From JBCDCE01 sp039182515 (GTDB lineage: Bacteria; Pseudomonadota; Alphaproteobacteria; Rhodobacterales; Rhodobacteraceae): a stretch of 36,454 nt of DNA. Of this stretch, positions 8,549 to 16,462 are shown piece by piece. The notes beneath the pieces were generated by a model that worked only from the letters and a program-made list of their open reading frames with translations, made no database searches and was not told the origin of the DNA. Position 1 is the first letter of the stretch; each line of letters starts with the position of its first letter. A program made the translations under genes and the position numbers. The stretch lies in the NCBI GenBank assembly GCA_039182515.1, contig JBCDCE010000039.1, forward strand, positions 1 to 36,454, given 5' to 3'.

Positions 8549-9703
8549 TTAATATCCGCGCCAAATCCATCCCCCGCCCAAAACACGGGTTCCTTCAGCG
8601 GCGTAAAAAACGCAAGCCTGACCAGGTGACACGCCTTCTTCCGGCGTCAGCAATTCAACCTCGCCACTTTCTGGCCCAGATGGATGCAAAATCGCTGGGC
8701 GGGGAGGGCGCGTCGAGCGCACCTTAACCATAATCTCAACGCCAGATTGTGCCACAAAAGGCGCATCACCAAGCCAATTGACCTCCCGAATGGGCACGCG
8801 ACGGGTCGCCAAAAGAGCCTTTGGGCCCACAACCACTTGGCGATTTTCCACATCAAGACGAACCACATAAAGCGGCTCTGACAAGCCCCCAATTCCAAGG
8901 CCGCGGCGCTGACCAATTGTGTAGTGAATCACACCACTATGCGTGCCTAAAACCTTGCCGTTTACGTCAATGATATCGCCAGGAAGGGCCGATCCGGGGC
9001 GTAGTTTTTCGATGACCTTTGCGTAATCTCCGTCAGGAACGAAGCAAATATCTTGGCTATCTGGCTTTTGGGCCACATCTAATTCGAAGCGTTCAGCAAG
9101 TGCACGTGTCTCTTTTTTGCTTTTCAAATGCCCTAAGGGAAAGCGTAAATACTCTAATTGTTCCGGTGTTGTGGAGAATAAAAAGTACGATTGATCGCGC
9201 GTTGGATCGCCCGCTTGGTGCAATTCGGCACCAAATTGCCCCGTTTTGCGTTGGATATAATGGCCTGTCGCCATGCAGTCCGCTTCGAGGTCTTTTGCCG
9301 TTTCAAGCAGGTCTTTGAACTTCACACGTTCGTTGCATCTGATGCAGGGAACAGGCGTTGCGCCCCCAAGATAACTCTCTGCAAATTCGTCTATAACTGC
9401 GTCGCGGAAGGTGTTTTCATAATCGAGCACATAGTGCGGAAAGCCCAAACGGTCGGCCACACGCCGCGCGTCGTGAATATCGCGGCCCGCACAACAAGCC
9501 CCTTTCTTGGCCAATGCAGCTCCATGATCATAAAGTTGTAAGGTTATTCCCACCACGTCGTAGCCCTCATTGGCCAATTGGGCCGCCACAACAGAGCTAT
9601 CAACGCCACCAGACATGGCCACAACCACGCGCGTTTCGCTTGGTGGCTTTGGAAAGCCAAGCGAATTCAATGCAGTACCAGCCTTTGTGGCAAGCGTCTC
9701 CAC
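8549..9703 (-). CDS. mnmA: tRNA-specific 2-thiouridylase MnmA
   Basis: This 384-residue enzyme makes 2-thiouridine at position 34 of tRNA-Lys, -Glu and -Gln, using ATP and a persulfide sulfur. The PP-loop SGGVDSS is at residues 31-37. The CIRCNERVKF segment holds the nucleophile Cys (residues 120-123), and the second catalytic Cys is in DSQDICFVPDGDY. The tRNA-binding region DPTRDQSYFLF and the C-terminal beta-barrel segment LGTHSGVIHYTIGQRRGLGI are present. The start is GTG at 9703 with AAAGGATCC upstream. It is transcribed away from sciP and ends convergently with lpxB. Confidence 0.96.
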   Translation of the reverse strand: METLATKAGTALNSLGFPKPPSETRVVVAMSGGVDSSVVAAQLANEGYDVVGITLQLYDHGAALAKKGACCAGRDIHDARRVADRLGFPHYVLDYENTFRDAVIDEFAESYLGGATPVPCIRCNERVKFKDLLETAKDLEADCMATGHYIQRKTGQFGAELHQAGDPTRDQSYFLFSTTPEQLEYLRFPLGHLKSKKETRALAERFELDVAQKPDSQDICFVPDGDYAKVIEKLRPGSALPGDIIDVNGKVLGTHSGVIHYTIGQRRGLGIGGLSEPLYVVRLDVENRQVVVGPKALLATRRVPIREVNWLGDAPFVAQSGVEIMVKVRSTRPPRPAILHPSGPESGEVELLTPEEGVSPGQACVFYAAEGTRVLGGGWIWRGY

Positions 9704-9840
9704 GTGCAGGATCCTTTCACAGACTTTTGGAAAACACTTCTCAATATATGAAAATTGTAGACACGCTCAAGTGGGCGATTTCACTTCACATTAAGACTGC
9801 TTGACCATTCTGCCCTCGGTATGAGTGCAAGGAGTGCATG

Positions 9841-10119
9841 ATGTATTTAAAAAAAGTACCTGGCATGAGGGCCGTGACATTGCCCGATGGTACAATTCTC
9901 ACCCGTGCGGATCTTCCTGATCCTGGAACCAAGCGTTGGGTTGCATCCAGAAAAGCGGCGGTTGTGAAAGGTGTCCTCTATGGTTTGATGACTCAAGAAG
10001 AGGCTTTAGAAACCTATAGGATTTCTGACGAAGAATTTATGGGATGGTGTGGTGCCATTGCTGATCATGGAGAAGCCGCTTTGAGGACAACGGCATTACA
10101 AAGATACCGACAATCTTAA
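9841..10119 (+). CDS. sciP: CtrA inhibitor SciP (DUF1153 family)
   Basis: This 92-residue protein matches SciP, the small helix-turn-helix factor that binds CtrA and blocks it from recruiting RNA polymerase in Caulobacter. The conserved core is TKRWVASRKAAVVKGVLYGL, followed by EEALETYRISDEEFMGWCGA and the C-terminal LRTTALQRYRQ. Two consecutive ATG codons are possible (9838 and 9841). The second is chosen because AAGGAG (9829-9834) lies at a better distance from it. It is the gene directly upstream of ctrA, 141 bp away and on the same strand, so inhibitor and target are neighbours. Upstream, TTAAGACTGCTTGAC (about 9791-9805) is a poor CtrA-box lookalike. Confidence 0.93.
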   Translation: MYLKKVPGMRAVTLPDGTILTRADLPDPGTKRWVASRKAAVVKGVLYGLMTQEEALETYRISDEEFMGWCGAIADHGEAALRTTALQRYRQS

Positions 10120-10195
10120 GTTGATTTGTAGCAAACTTAATTTATAGTTGAGTTGAACGATCACGATTTAGAATTTTGAAGATTTTATTGTATTG

Positions 10196-10211
10196 GTAAT
10201 TCCGCGTTAAC
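10196..10211 (+). promoter_or_regulatory. candidate CtrA box upstream of ctrA
   Basis: GTAA (10196-10199), seven bases, then TTAAC (10207-10211): one mismatch from the TTAA-N7-TTAAC consensus recognised by CtrA. It is 50 bp before the ctrA ATG, a suitable place for autoregulation. Isolated TTAA half-sites occur at 10116 and 10137. No GANTC site was seen between sciP and ctrA. Confidence 0.5.
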
Positions 10212-10260
10212 TATTCGTTGCGAGTGTCATTTCGAACTCAACTTCTATTGGAGCAGTACC

Positions 10261-10980
10261 ATGCGCGTTCTCCTTGTTGAAGACGACCCGACAACGTCCA
10301 AAAGCATCGAAATGATGCTCACACACGCCAACCTAAATGTGTATTGCACAGACTTAGGTGAAGAAGGGATCGATCTTGCAAAACTCTATGACTACGATCT
10401 GATCCTTTTGGATCTCGGTCTACCAGATATGAATGGCCACGAGGTGCTTCGGCAGTTGCGCTTGGCCCGCATTGATACACCCATCCTGATCCTGTCCGGC
10501 AGCGCAGAAGCGGAAGACAAGATTAAAGGGTTTGGTTTTGGAGCCGACGACTACCTCACAAAACCCTTCTTACGTGAAGAATTGATTGCCCGGATCCACG
10601 CCATCATCCGGCGTTCTAAAGGCCATTCACAGTCTGTCATTCAAACCGGCGCTGTCGCCGTTAACCTGGATGCCAAAACGGTGGAGGTTACAGGTAAGAC
10701 GGTGCATCTCACCGGCAAAGAATATCAAATGCTTGAGCTGTTAAGCCTGCGCAAAGGAACAACGTTGACCAAAGAGATGTTCCTCAATCATCTGTACGGT
10801 GGAATGGATGAGCCTGAGCTTAAAATCATCGACGTCTTTATCTGCAAACTGCGCAAGAAACTCGCGGAAGCGACGGGTGGTGAAAACTATATCGAAACCG
10901 TTTGGGGCCGAGGCTACGTTTTGCGCGATCCCCAACCTAAAAACCTCGACGTCGAAAAGGTGGCTGTTGGAGCTTACTAG
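10261..10980 (+). CDS. ctrA: cell-cycle response regulator CtrA
   Basis: This 239-residue OmpR-family response regulator has a receiver domain at residues 1-120, with acidic pocket EDD (7-9), phospho-acceptor Asp51 (LLDLGLPDMNGHEV) and Lys in DYLTKPF. A winged-helix DNA-binding domain follows (VHLTGKEYQMLELLSLRKGT ... IETVWGRGYVLRDP). The N-terminus MRVLLVEDDPTTSKSIEMML is diagnostic for CtrA. In Caulobacter it controls replication and division; in Rhodobacterales it mainly governs motility, gene-transfer agents and quorum-linked traits. The upstream region contains a near-consensus CtrA box, and SciP is encoded next door. A strong hairpin follows the gene. Confidence 0.97.
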   Translation: MRVLLVEDDPTTSKSIEMMLTHANLNVYCTDLGEEGIDLAKLYDYDLILLDLGLPDMNGHEVLRQLRLARIDTPILILSGSAEAEDKIKGFGFGADDYLTKPFLREELIARIHAIIRRSKGHSQSVIQTGAVAVNLDAKTVEVTGKTVHLTGKEYQMLELLSLRKGTTLTKEMFLNHLYGGMDEPELKIIDVFICKLRKKLAEATGGENYIETVWGRGYVLRDPQPKNLDVEKVAVGAY

Positions 10981-11023
10981 CTCCAAAAGAAGACGTATTA
11001 CGACCCTCACTCACGAAAGAGCC

Positions 11024-11057
11024 AAGCGCGGCCGGTTGGACCCGGCCGCGCTTATTT
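11024..11057 (+). terminator. intrinsic terminator after ctrA
   Basis: A perfect 12-bp stem (11024-11035 with 11042-11053, arms starting AAGCGCGGCC) closes a six-base loop and is followed by ATTTGT. The U-tract is modest but the stem is very stable. It separates ctrA from ligA. Confidence 0.7.
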
Positions 11058-11118
11058 GTATCACTGGGGGGCGAGCGTGACTCGCCTTTGATCCTTTCCC
11101 AGCCAAGGTTTGCCCCGA

Positions 11119-13272
11119 GTGACGGACATCAGTACTTTTCAATCCGAGCCTTATGCAGAGCGTGATCTGTCGGATCTCTCAGAGGTTGAAGCGCGAGACA
11201 AACACGCTTGGCTCAGCGACACTCTTCATGCTGCAAACAGGGCCTATCACACGAAAGACGCGCCGGACCTCTCGGATGCGCAATATGACGCCTTCAAACG
11301 CAGCCTTACAGAGATCGAAACGCGGTTCCCAGATTTACGCACATCCAGCAGTCCAAGCCAAACCGTCGGCGGCCCACTTGCTGAGGGCTTTAGTAAAATT
11401 ACTCACAGCCAGCGCATGATGTCTTTGTCGAATGCGTTTTCAGATGAGGATGTGAGAGATTTCCTTACCACAGTGCAGCGCTTTTTGGGGCTCTCGGAAG
11501 AAGAGCCTTTGCCGCTCACAGCAGAGCCAAAGATAGATGGTTTGTCGTTAAGCTTGCGATACGAAAACGGTACCTTAATCCAAGCCGCGACGCGCGGCGA
11601 CGGTGCGATCGGCGAAAACGTCACTGCGAATGCGTGTATGGTGCCGGATATTCCGCAGAAGTTGGGCAAGGACGCACCAGAGATTTTGGAGGTTCGTGGT
11701 GAGGTCTACATGAGCCATGAGGATTTTGCTTCCCTCAACGCCAAACAATCTGCCAGGGACGGTAAAACCTTTGCCAATCCTCGCAATGCGGCCGCCGGAT
11801 CACTCCGTCAACTCGATGCTGAGATAACCCGCACGCGTCCTTTGAAATTTTTCGCCTATGCGTGGGGCACGCTCAGCGCGCCCCTAGGGGAAACCCAAAG
11901 AGAGGCGTTGGATCGTTTGGCCTCTCTTGGGTTTGTCACAAACCCCATCACCAAACGGTGCGACACTTTACAAGATGCGCTGGATCACTACGCGCTAATT
12001 GCACAATCCCGAGCCACACTTGGCTACGATATCGATGGTGTCGTCTATAAAATTGACGATCTCAGTTACCAAAGCCGTCTGGGGTTCCGCTCTACCACTC
12101 CGCGTTGGGCGATCGCGCACAAGTTTCCCGCTGAACGCGCCTGGACACGTCTCGAAGCCATCGACATCCAGGTGGGTCGCACTGGAGCTTTGTCGCCTGT
12201 TGCACGGCTCAGTCCCGTCACAGTGGGCGGCGTTGTTGTCTCAAACGCCACGCTTCACAACGAGGACTACATTGCTGGCCTTGATGCCAAAGGTGAGCCC
12301 ATCCGTGAAGGTCGCGATATTCGGCCAGGTGACTGGGTAGAGATTTACCGGGCTGGGGATGTGATCCCCAAGGTTCGCGATGTTGACCTTTCGAAGCGCG
12401 CAAAAGACAGTGAACCTTTTGTGTTTCCAACAAAATGCCCCGAATGCGGGTCTGATGCAGTCCGCGCTCCCGGTGATGCAGTGCGGCGGTGTACTGGGGG
12501 CTTGATTTGCCCGGCGCAAGCCGTTGAAAAACTCAAGCACTTTGTCGCGCGTGCTGCTTTTGACATTGATGGCTTGGGCAACAAACAAGTTGAGCAATTA
12601 TACCAAGACGGATGGATCGCGGAACCTGCGGATATCTTTGAGATTGAGGCGCGCTATGGCACGGGGCTTCAACAACTCAAAAACCGCGAAGGTTGGGGCG
12701 AAAAGTCGGCCAACGCCTTGTTCGACGCAATCCGAGCCCGAAAAACCATCCCTCTTAATCGTCTGATCTTTGGCCTGGGCATTCGCCATGTGGGTGAAGC
12801 CGCCGCCAACCTCTTGGCTCAGAACTTTTCGACCTGGGAGAATTTTGAGGCGGGCATGCGCGCCGCTCAAGATCCTCATTCTGAGGCCTGGGAAACGCTT
12901 TTGGCGATTGACGGTGTAGGCGAGGTCATGGCGGCCTCAGTCGTCGCTCAATTTGCAGAACCACGCGAGCGTGCTGCGATTGAGCGATTGGTGGCGCATC
13001 TGACTGTTGAGGCGGTTCTCGCCCCGACAGATACTGGCAGCCCCGTGGCCGGAAAGACTGTGGTATTCACGGGCACCCTGGAGCAGATGAGCCGCGCGGA
13101 AGCCAAAGCGCAAGCTGAGGCCTTAGGTGCAAAGGTTGCGGGATCAGTTTCTTCCAAGACCGATTACTTGGTGGCGGGTCCAGGCGCAGGCTCAAAAGCC
13201 ACAAAAGCTGCAGCTTTGGGTGTTGCGGTTCTGGATGAAGAGGCCTGGCGGGCCTTGATTGCTCGAACATGA
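11119..13272 (+). CDS. ligA: NAD-dependent DNA ligase LigA
   Basis: This 717-residue enzyme seals nicks in replication and repair using NAD. The adenylation Lys is in AEPKIDGLSLSLRY (near residue 138). OB-fold (VGRTGALSPVARLSPV), four-Cys zinc finger (CPECG ... RRCTGGLICPAQ), helix-hairpin-helix repeats (FDIDGLGNKQVEQLYQDGWI ... LLAIDGVGEVMAAS) and C-terminal BRCT domain (GKTVVFTGTLEQMSRAEAKA) follow in the usual order. An upstream TTG at 11110 is in frame, but the AAGG at 11105-11108 is too close to it. GTG 11119 has better spacing and is chosen. The stop overlaps the recG start by 4 bases. Confidence 0.95.
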   Translation: MTDISTFQSEPYAERDLSDLSEVEARDKHAWLSDTLHAANRAYHTKDAPDLSDAQYDAFKRSLTEIETRFPDLRTSSSPSQTVGGPLAEGFSKITHSQRMMSLSNAFSDEDVRDFLTTVQRFLGLSEEEPLPLTAEPKIDGLSLSLRYENGTLIQAATRGDGAIGENVTANACMVPDIPQKLGKDAPEILEVRGEVYMSHEDFASLNAKQSARDGKTFANPRNAAAGSLRQLDAEITRTRPLKFFAYAWGTLSAPLGETQREALDRLASLGFVTNPITKRCDTLQDALDHYALIAQSRATLGYDIDGVVYKIDDLSYQSRLGFRSTTPRWAIAHKFPAERAWTRLEAIDIQVGRTGALSPVARLSPVTVGGVVVSNATLHNEDYIAGLDAKGEPIREGRDIRPGDWVEIYRAGDVIPKVRDVDLSKRAKDSEPFVFPTKCPECGSDAVRAPGDAVRRCTGGLICPAQAVEKLKHFVARAAFDIDGLGNKQVEQLYQDGWIAEPADIFEIEARYGTGLQQLKNREGWGEKSANALFDAIRARKTIPLNRLIFGLGIRHVGEAAANLLAQNFSTWENFEAGMRAAQDPHSEAWETLLAIDGVGEVMAASVVAQFAEPRERAAIERLVAHLTVEAVLAPTDTGSPVAGKTVVFTGTLEQMSRAEAKAQAEALGAKVAGSVSSKTDYLVAGPGAGSKATKAAALGVAVLDEEAWRALIART

Positions 13273-15362
13273 GCAGCGGGCGGCCAGAAGCACTCTTTGG
13301 CCTTTTTGCCGAGCTTGAAAGCCTAACAGGTGTAGGCCCCAAAACAGCTCGGCTGCTGGGCCATATGGATGTGACCACGCCAAAAGACTTGCTGTTTGTG
13401 TTGCCCAGTCATGTGATTGATCGACGCTTGCGAGAGACCATCAAAGGACAGCCCATCCCTGGGGTCTGTACGGTCCCAGTTACGATTGGCGATCATTGGC
13501 CAACGCGGCGCAAGGGCGGACCCTACACCGTTCGAGTGAGTGATGCCGAAGAGCCCTTTGAGGTGATCTTCTTTCACGCGCGGGCACCCTATTTACAAAG
13601 GCTCTTGCCAACGGGTCAGCAAAGAATTTTGTCCGGCAAATTCGAGCTCTTTGATGGGCGGGCCCAATTGGTGCATCCTGACTATGTTTTGGGTTTGGAC
13701 GAGGCAAATGAGTTGCCAAGCTTTGAGCCGATTTATCCGCTTACAGCCGGGGTGAACCAAAAGCAGATGGGCAAGGCTGTGGCTGCAGCCGTGGCGCGTG
13801 CCCCCGATATGCCGGAGTGGATCGACGCCGAACTCGTACGCAAAGAAGCGTTCCCGGATTGGAAAACGGCTCTGGCACAAGCTCATAATCCCAAAAGCGA
13901 TCAGGATCTGATCCCGTCCGCGCCAGCTCGCAAACGCTTGGCCTATGACGAGGTCTTGGCGCACCAAATGACGCTGGCATTGGCGCGCATGGCCTATAAG
14001 GCGCGGCCAGGGCGTGTAAGCAAAGGCAGTGGTGAGCGCCAGTCCCAATTGCTCGACGCTTTGCCCTATGAGCCAACCGGCGCGCAAACACGCGCAGTGT
14101 CCGAAATTCTGGGTGATATGGCCAGCACCCAACGCATGAATAGACTTTTGCAAGGCGATGTTGGATCGGGCAAAACGCTCGTCGCCGCGCTTGCGATGGT
14201 AAACGCCGTTGAGGCAGGTGGGCAGGCGGTGTTGATGGCACCCACGGGAATTTTGGCCCATCAACATATGGAAGGTCTCGCGCCCTTAATGGAGCTCGCG
14301 GGCATCCGTGCAGAGCTTTTGACAGGGCGAGACAAGGGGCAGGGGCGCGCTCAAAAGCTTGCGGACTTAGCCTCAGGCGAGATCCAAGTGCTCATCGGCA
14401 CCCATGCCGTGTTCCAAGAGGACGTGACCTTCTTCGATCTCAGGCTCGCGGTGATCGATGAACAACATCGCTTTGGCGTGCGCCAGCGCTTGGCTCTTGG
14501 GCAAAAGGGCAGTCACGTGGACGTGCTCGTGATGACCGCGACACCCATCCCGCGCACGCTTTCCATGGCGCAATACGGGGATCTTGATGTTTCGGTTCTG
14601 GATGAAAAACCCCCAGGGCGGCAGCCGATCAAAACGGCCATGGTCTCAGACAAACGCTTGGATGAGGTTGTGGCCCATCTCAAAGACGCCATTGCGGATG
14701 GCAAACAGGCCTATTGGGTCTGCCCCCTCGTGGACGAAAGCGAACATGTGGATATGACCGCGGCTGAGGCGCGTTTCAAAAAATTGCGCGCCAAGCTTGG
14801 GGCGTCGCGCGTGGCACTCGTGCATGGTCAAATGCCGCCACAGGAAAAAGATGCCGCCATGGCCTCTTTTGTATCTGGCGAACGCTCCGTTTTGGTGGCC
14901 ACAACCGTGATCGAGGTTGGTGTAAACGTACCCAAAGCCACGATCATGGTCATCGAGCAGGCAGAAAGCTTTGGCTTGGCGCAATTGCACCAATTACGCG
15001 GGCGTGTTGGACGCGGATCGGAAGCCTCGACCTGTTTGTTACTGTATACAGCCCCCCTCACACCAACCGGAGGGCGGCGCCTTCAGATTTTGCGTGATAG
15101 CGAAGACGGATTTCGGATCGCGGAAGAAGATCTCGCCATAAGAGGTGCGGGCGATATGATCGGTGCTGCGCAATCGGGTTTGCCGCGCTTTCGGATTGCA
15201 GATCTGGAACGCGACACAGGGCTCATGGCGCTCGCACAATCAGATGCGCGTACTTTGCTCACCCAAGACCCAGAGCTGCAATCAGAGCGCGGGAAAGCCA
15301 TGCGGCAGCTTTTGTGGTTGATGGAACAAGATAAAGCGATTGGGCTTGTTTCAGTAGGTTAA
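13269..15362 (+). CDS. recG: ATP-dependent DNA helicase RecG
   Basis: This 697-residue helicase rewinds and regresses stalled replication forks and Holliday junctions. The N-terminal wedge OB-fold (about residues 60-160) precedes the SF2 motor. Walker A is LQGDVGSGKTLVAALAM, motif II is VIDEQHRFGVRQRLALG, motif III is VMTATPIPRTL, and motif VI is QLHQLRGRVGRGSEAS. The TRG-like C-terminal region (LAIRGAGDMIGAAQSGLPRF) is present. It starts inside the ligA stop (ATGA), so ligase and fork helicase are coupled. An SOS-type motif cluster begins about 20 bp after its stop, though that more likely serves the next small gene. Confidence 0.96.
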   Translation: MSSGRPEALFGLFAELESLTGVGPKTARLLGHMDVTTPKDLLFVLPSHVIDRRLRETIKGQPIPGVCTVPVTIGDHWPTRRKGGPYTVRVSDAEEPFEVIFFHARAPYLQRLLPTGQQRILSGKFELFDGRAQLVHPDYVLGLDEANELPSFEPIYPLTAGVNQKQMGKAVAAAVARAPDMPEWIDAELVRKEAFPDWKTALAQAHNPKSDQDLIPSAPARKRLAYDEVLAHQMTLALARMAYKARPGRVSKGSGERQSQLLDALPYEPTGAQTRAVSEILGDMASTQRMNRLLQGDVGSGKTLVAALAMVNAVEAGGQAVLMAPTGILAHQHMEGLAPLMELAGIRAELLTGRDKGQGRAQKLADLASGEIQVLIGTHAVFQEDVTFFDLRLAVIDEQHRFGVRQRLALGQKGSHVDVLVMTATPIPRTLSMAQYGDLDVSVLDEKPPGRQPIKTAMVSDKRLDEVVAHLKDAIADGKQAYWVCPLVDESEHVDMTAAEARFKKLRAKLGASRVALVHGQMPPQEKDAAMASFVSGERSVLVATTVIEVGVNVPKATIMVIEQAESFGLAQLHQLRGRVGRGSEASTCLLLYTAPLTPTGGRRLQILRDSEDGFRIAEEDLAIRGAGDMIGAAQSGLPRFRIADLERDTGLMALAQSDARTLLTQDPELQSERGKAMRQLLWLMEQDKAIGLVSVG

Positions 15363-15380
15363 AGGCCCGGAAAAATAGGG

Positions 15381-15417
15381 GAGAACACTTTTGTTCTCTT
15401 TTGTTCTCAAAAAGTTC
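15381..15417 (+). promoter_or_regulatory. LexA (SOS) operator cluster
   Basis: Three direct GTTC motifs lie at 15393, 15403 and 15414. The second and third form GTTC-N7-GTTC (15403-15417), the exact alphaproteobacterial LexA box. The first and second are spaced by six. The first is also the right arm of GAGAAC-N6-GTTCTC (15381-15398), and another GAGAAC is at 15439. The only gene correctly placed downstream is the small peptide gene at 15485. I could not assign a convincing -35/-10 pair. Confidence 0.65.
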
Positions 15418-15484
15418 TTTACATACCGGTGAAAAAATGAGAACAAAGTGTTAACAAAACTGCCTCAATGAAGGACCGCCCCAA

Positions 15485-15607
15485 ATGCTTGATCTTCTCA
15501 AATCGACCCTAACGCGCCCTCAAACCACCCTCGTGTCCGACGCGCTCGGAGCCGCAGCTTTGCTGGTGATGCTGATGGTTGGTTTGTCGCTACCTGGTCT
15601 TGCTTAA
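15485..15607 (+). CDS. small membrane peptide behind an SOS operator, function unknown
   Basis: This gene encodes 40 residues. AAGGA (15471-15475) precedes ATG 15485 by nine bases. The N-terminal half (MLDLLKSTLTRPQTTLVSDA) is amphipathic. The C-terminal half is one hydrophobic helix rich in A, L, V and M (about residues 20-39), so an inner-membrane location is inferred. It begins 68 bp after a consensus GTTC-N7-GTTC LexA box. In Caulobacter the SOS-induced division inhibitor SidA is a membrane peptide of similar size that acts on FtsW. Whether this peptide does something similar is only a hypothesis based on size, topology and operator. No family is recognised. Confidence 0.6.
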   Translation: MLDLLKSTLTRPQTTLVSDALGAAALLVMLMVGLSLPGLA

Positions 15608-15611
15608 TATG

Positions 15612-15636
15612 GTGCGCTGAGCGCACAGGTTATTTT
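15612..15636 (+). terminator. small hairpin just after the SOS peptide gene
   Basis: GTGCGC (15612-15617) and GCGCAC (15621-15626) pair perfectly around TGA, four bases after the peptide stop codon, followed by AGGTTATTTT. The U-rich part is offset, so this may be a weak terminator or a stabilising 3' hairpin. Confidence 0.3.
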
Positions 15637-15681
15637 CGAATTGGGCGTTGCCTCGCCTAATTTTTCCGTCTGATCGCCAAA

Positions 15682-15896
15682 CAGATTTCGCCCTGGCCAC
15701 CACATGTCCCCTCGTTGGTGCCCGCAACGACTGCCTCGTTGAAGATTGTTTGGGTGCCCCAGGTCTGCCTCCTTGGGATGACCCAATCGTAAGACTGGTG
15801 CGAAACCTGGCCCCAATACTGGCCCCGTTCCCGCGGGTTCATCAGATGGATTCCTTCCGCCGCCATCGCTTGCTCGCGATGTGCGGCGGTTTTTTT
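15682..15896 (+). ncRNA. candidate structured small RNA, not identified
   Basis: This covers the 297-bp stretch between the small peptide gene and the IscU-like gene, where no convincing protein gene exists. Long-range pairing is possible between 15682-15691 (CAGATTTCGC) and 15800-15809 (GCGAAACCTG), with one A-C mismatch on the plus strand. Inside it, CAACGA/TCGTTG (15725-15730 with 15736-15741), TTGGGT/ACCCAA, and CCCAGG/CCTTGGG can form further stems. It ends at a strong terminator whose U-run is on the plus strand. The long-range stem is slightly better on the minus strand (G-U in place of A-C), so strand is uncertain. It may instead be the long 3' UTR of the SOS peptide mRNA. Confidence 0.3.
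15857..15896 (+). terminator. strong intrinsic terminator
   Basis: A 13-bp GC-rich stem with one bulged T (15857-15869 with 15876-15889) encloses a six-base loop and runs directly into seven T (15890-15896). It acts on plus-strand transcripts, although the next gene is on the minus strand. It therefore ends either the SOS-peptide transcript or a separate small RNA. Confidence 0.8.
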
Positions 15897-15904
15897 GAGA
15901 CCTA

Positions 15905-16366
15905 TTAGGCGCTTTGCGTTTGTGCCGTGGCCTCAATTTGATCGAGCGCTTCCACCGAGGCATCGAGGGCCAACATGATCGAGGCATGACGGTTTTTGTA
16001 ATCTTGAGCAGGGCGTAGCGCCTCTAAGCCGTCAAAAGGAGCGCTTGGAGCGTCGCTGCCGGTTTTGAGCATCGCGTGTAGAGCATCGCGCGCCTCGCGT
16101 ACGTCGCTTGCGCTTGCGCCTACGATCCCACTTGCGACGACAGCGGCTGCGGCCTGACCCAATGCACAGGCTTTAACCTCTTGCCCGTAAGCGCTGATTT
16201 GCCCGTCCGTAAGGTTCAGATCAACGGTGACGGTCGATCCGCAAAGCGGAGACCGTTTTTTGACCGTGGCCCCTGGGTTTTCAAGGCGCGGGGCGTCTGG
16301 AGCATCCGCGGCAAGTGCCAAAATGCGGGCGGAATAGAGCTTCATCAAGTCACTGTCGCTGGCCAT
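15905..16366 (-). CDS. IscU/SufU-like iron-sulfur scaffold homologue lacking the third cysteine
   Basis: This 153-residue protein has a NifU_N/IscU-type fold. The start at 16366 is chosen because GGAGAG lies just upstream and it gives the usual MxSDxDLMKLYS start; an in-frame ATG at 16423 would add 19 residues. Only two cysteines are present: SPLCGSTV and KACALGQA. They match the first two ligand positions of IscU. At the third position the sequence is NRHASIML, so the neighbouring His is kept but Cys is Ala, and the Asp after the first Cys is Ser. A normal scaffold or sulfur-acceptor role is therefore doubtful. It is divergent from hisI, about 96 bp away. Its role is unknown. Confidence 0.8.
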   Translation of the reverse strand: MASDSDLMKLYSARILALAADAPDAPRLENPGATVKKRSPLCGSTVTVDLNLTDGQISAYGQEVKACALGQAAAAVVASGIVGASASDVREARDALHAMLKTGSDAPSAPFDGLEALRPAQDYKNRHASIMLALDASVEALDQIEATAQTQSA

Positions 16367-16462
16367 GCTTCTCTCCAAAGCCCCAACCGTATCGTGGGGT
16401 TTCAATTTGTGTTCTTTAGACATAGGCAAGAGTGGCGCTGAAATCAAAAAGAGAATGAGCCG

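Noticed and set aside
9791..9805. TTAA-N7-TGAC before sciP as a CtrA box
   Set aside because: The second half-site departs too far from TTAAC to call.
15657..15866. A 69-codon minus-strand frame in the gap after the SOS peptide gene
   Set aside because: It uses codons such as AGG, AGA and CGG that neighbours avoid, matches no family I know, and overlaps the fold-rich stretch with a plus-strand terminator. A second ATG with GGAAGG before it gives some support, so a short peptide is not excluded.
15648..15908. An 86-codon plus-strand frame across the same stretch
   Set aside because: It starts with TTG without a ribosome-binding site and runs through the terminator hairpin.
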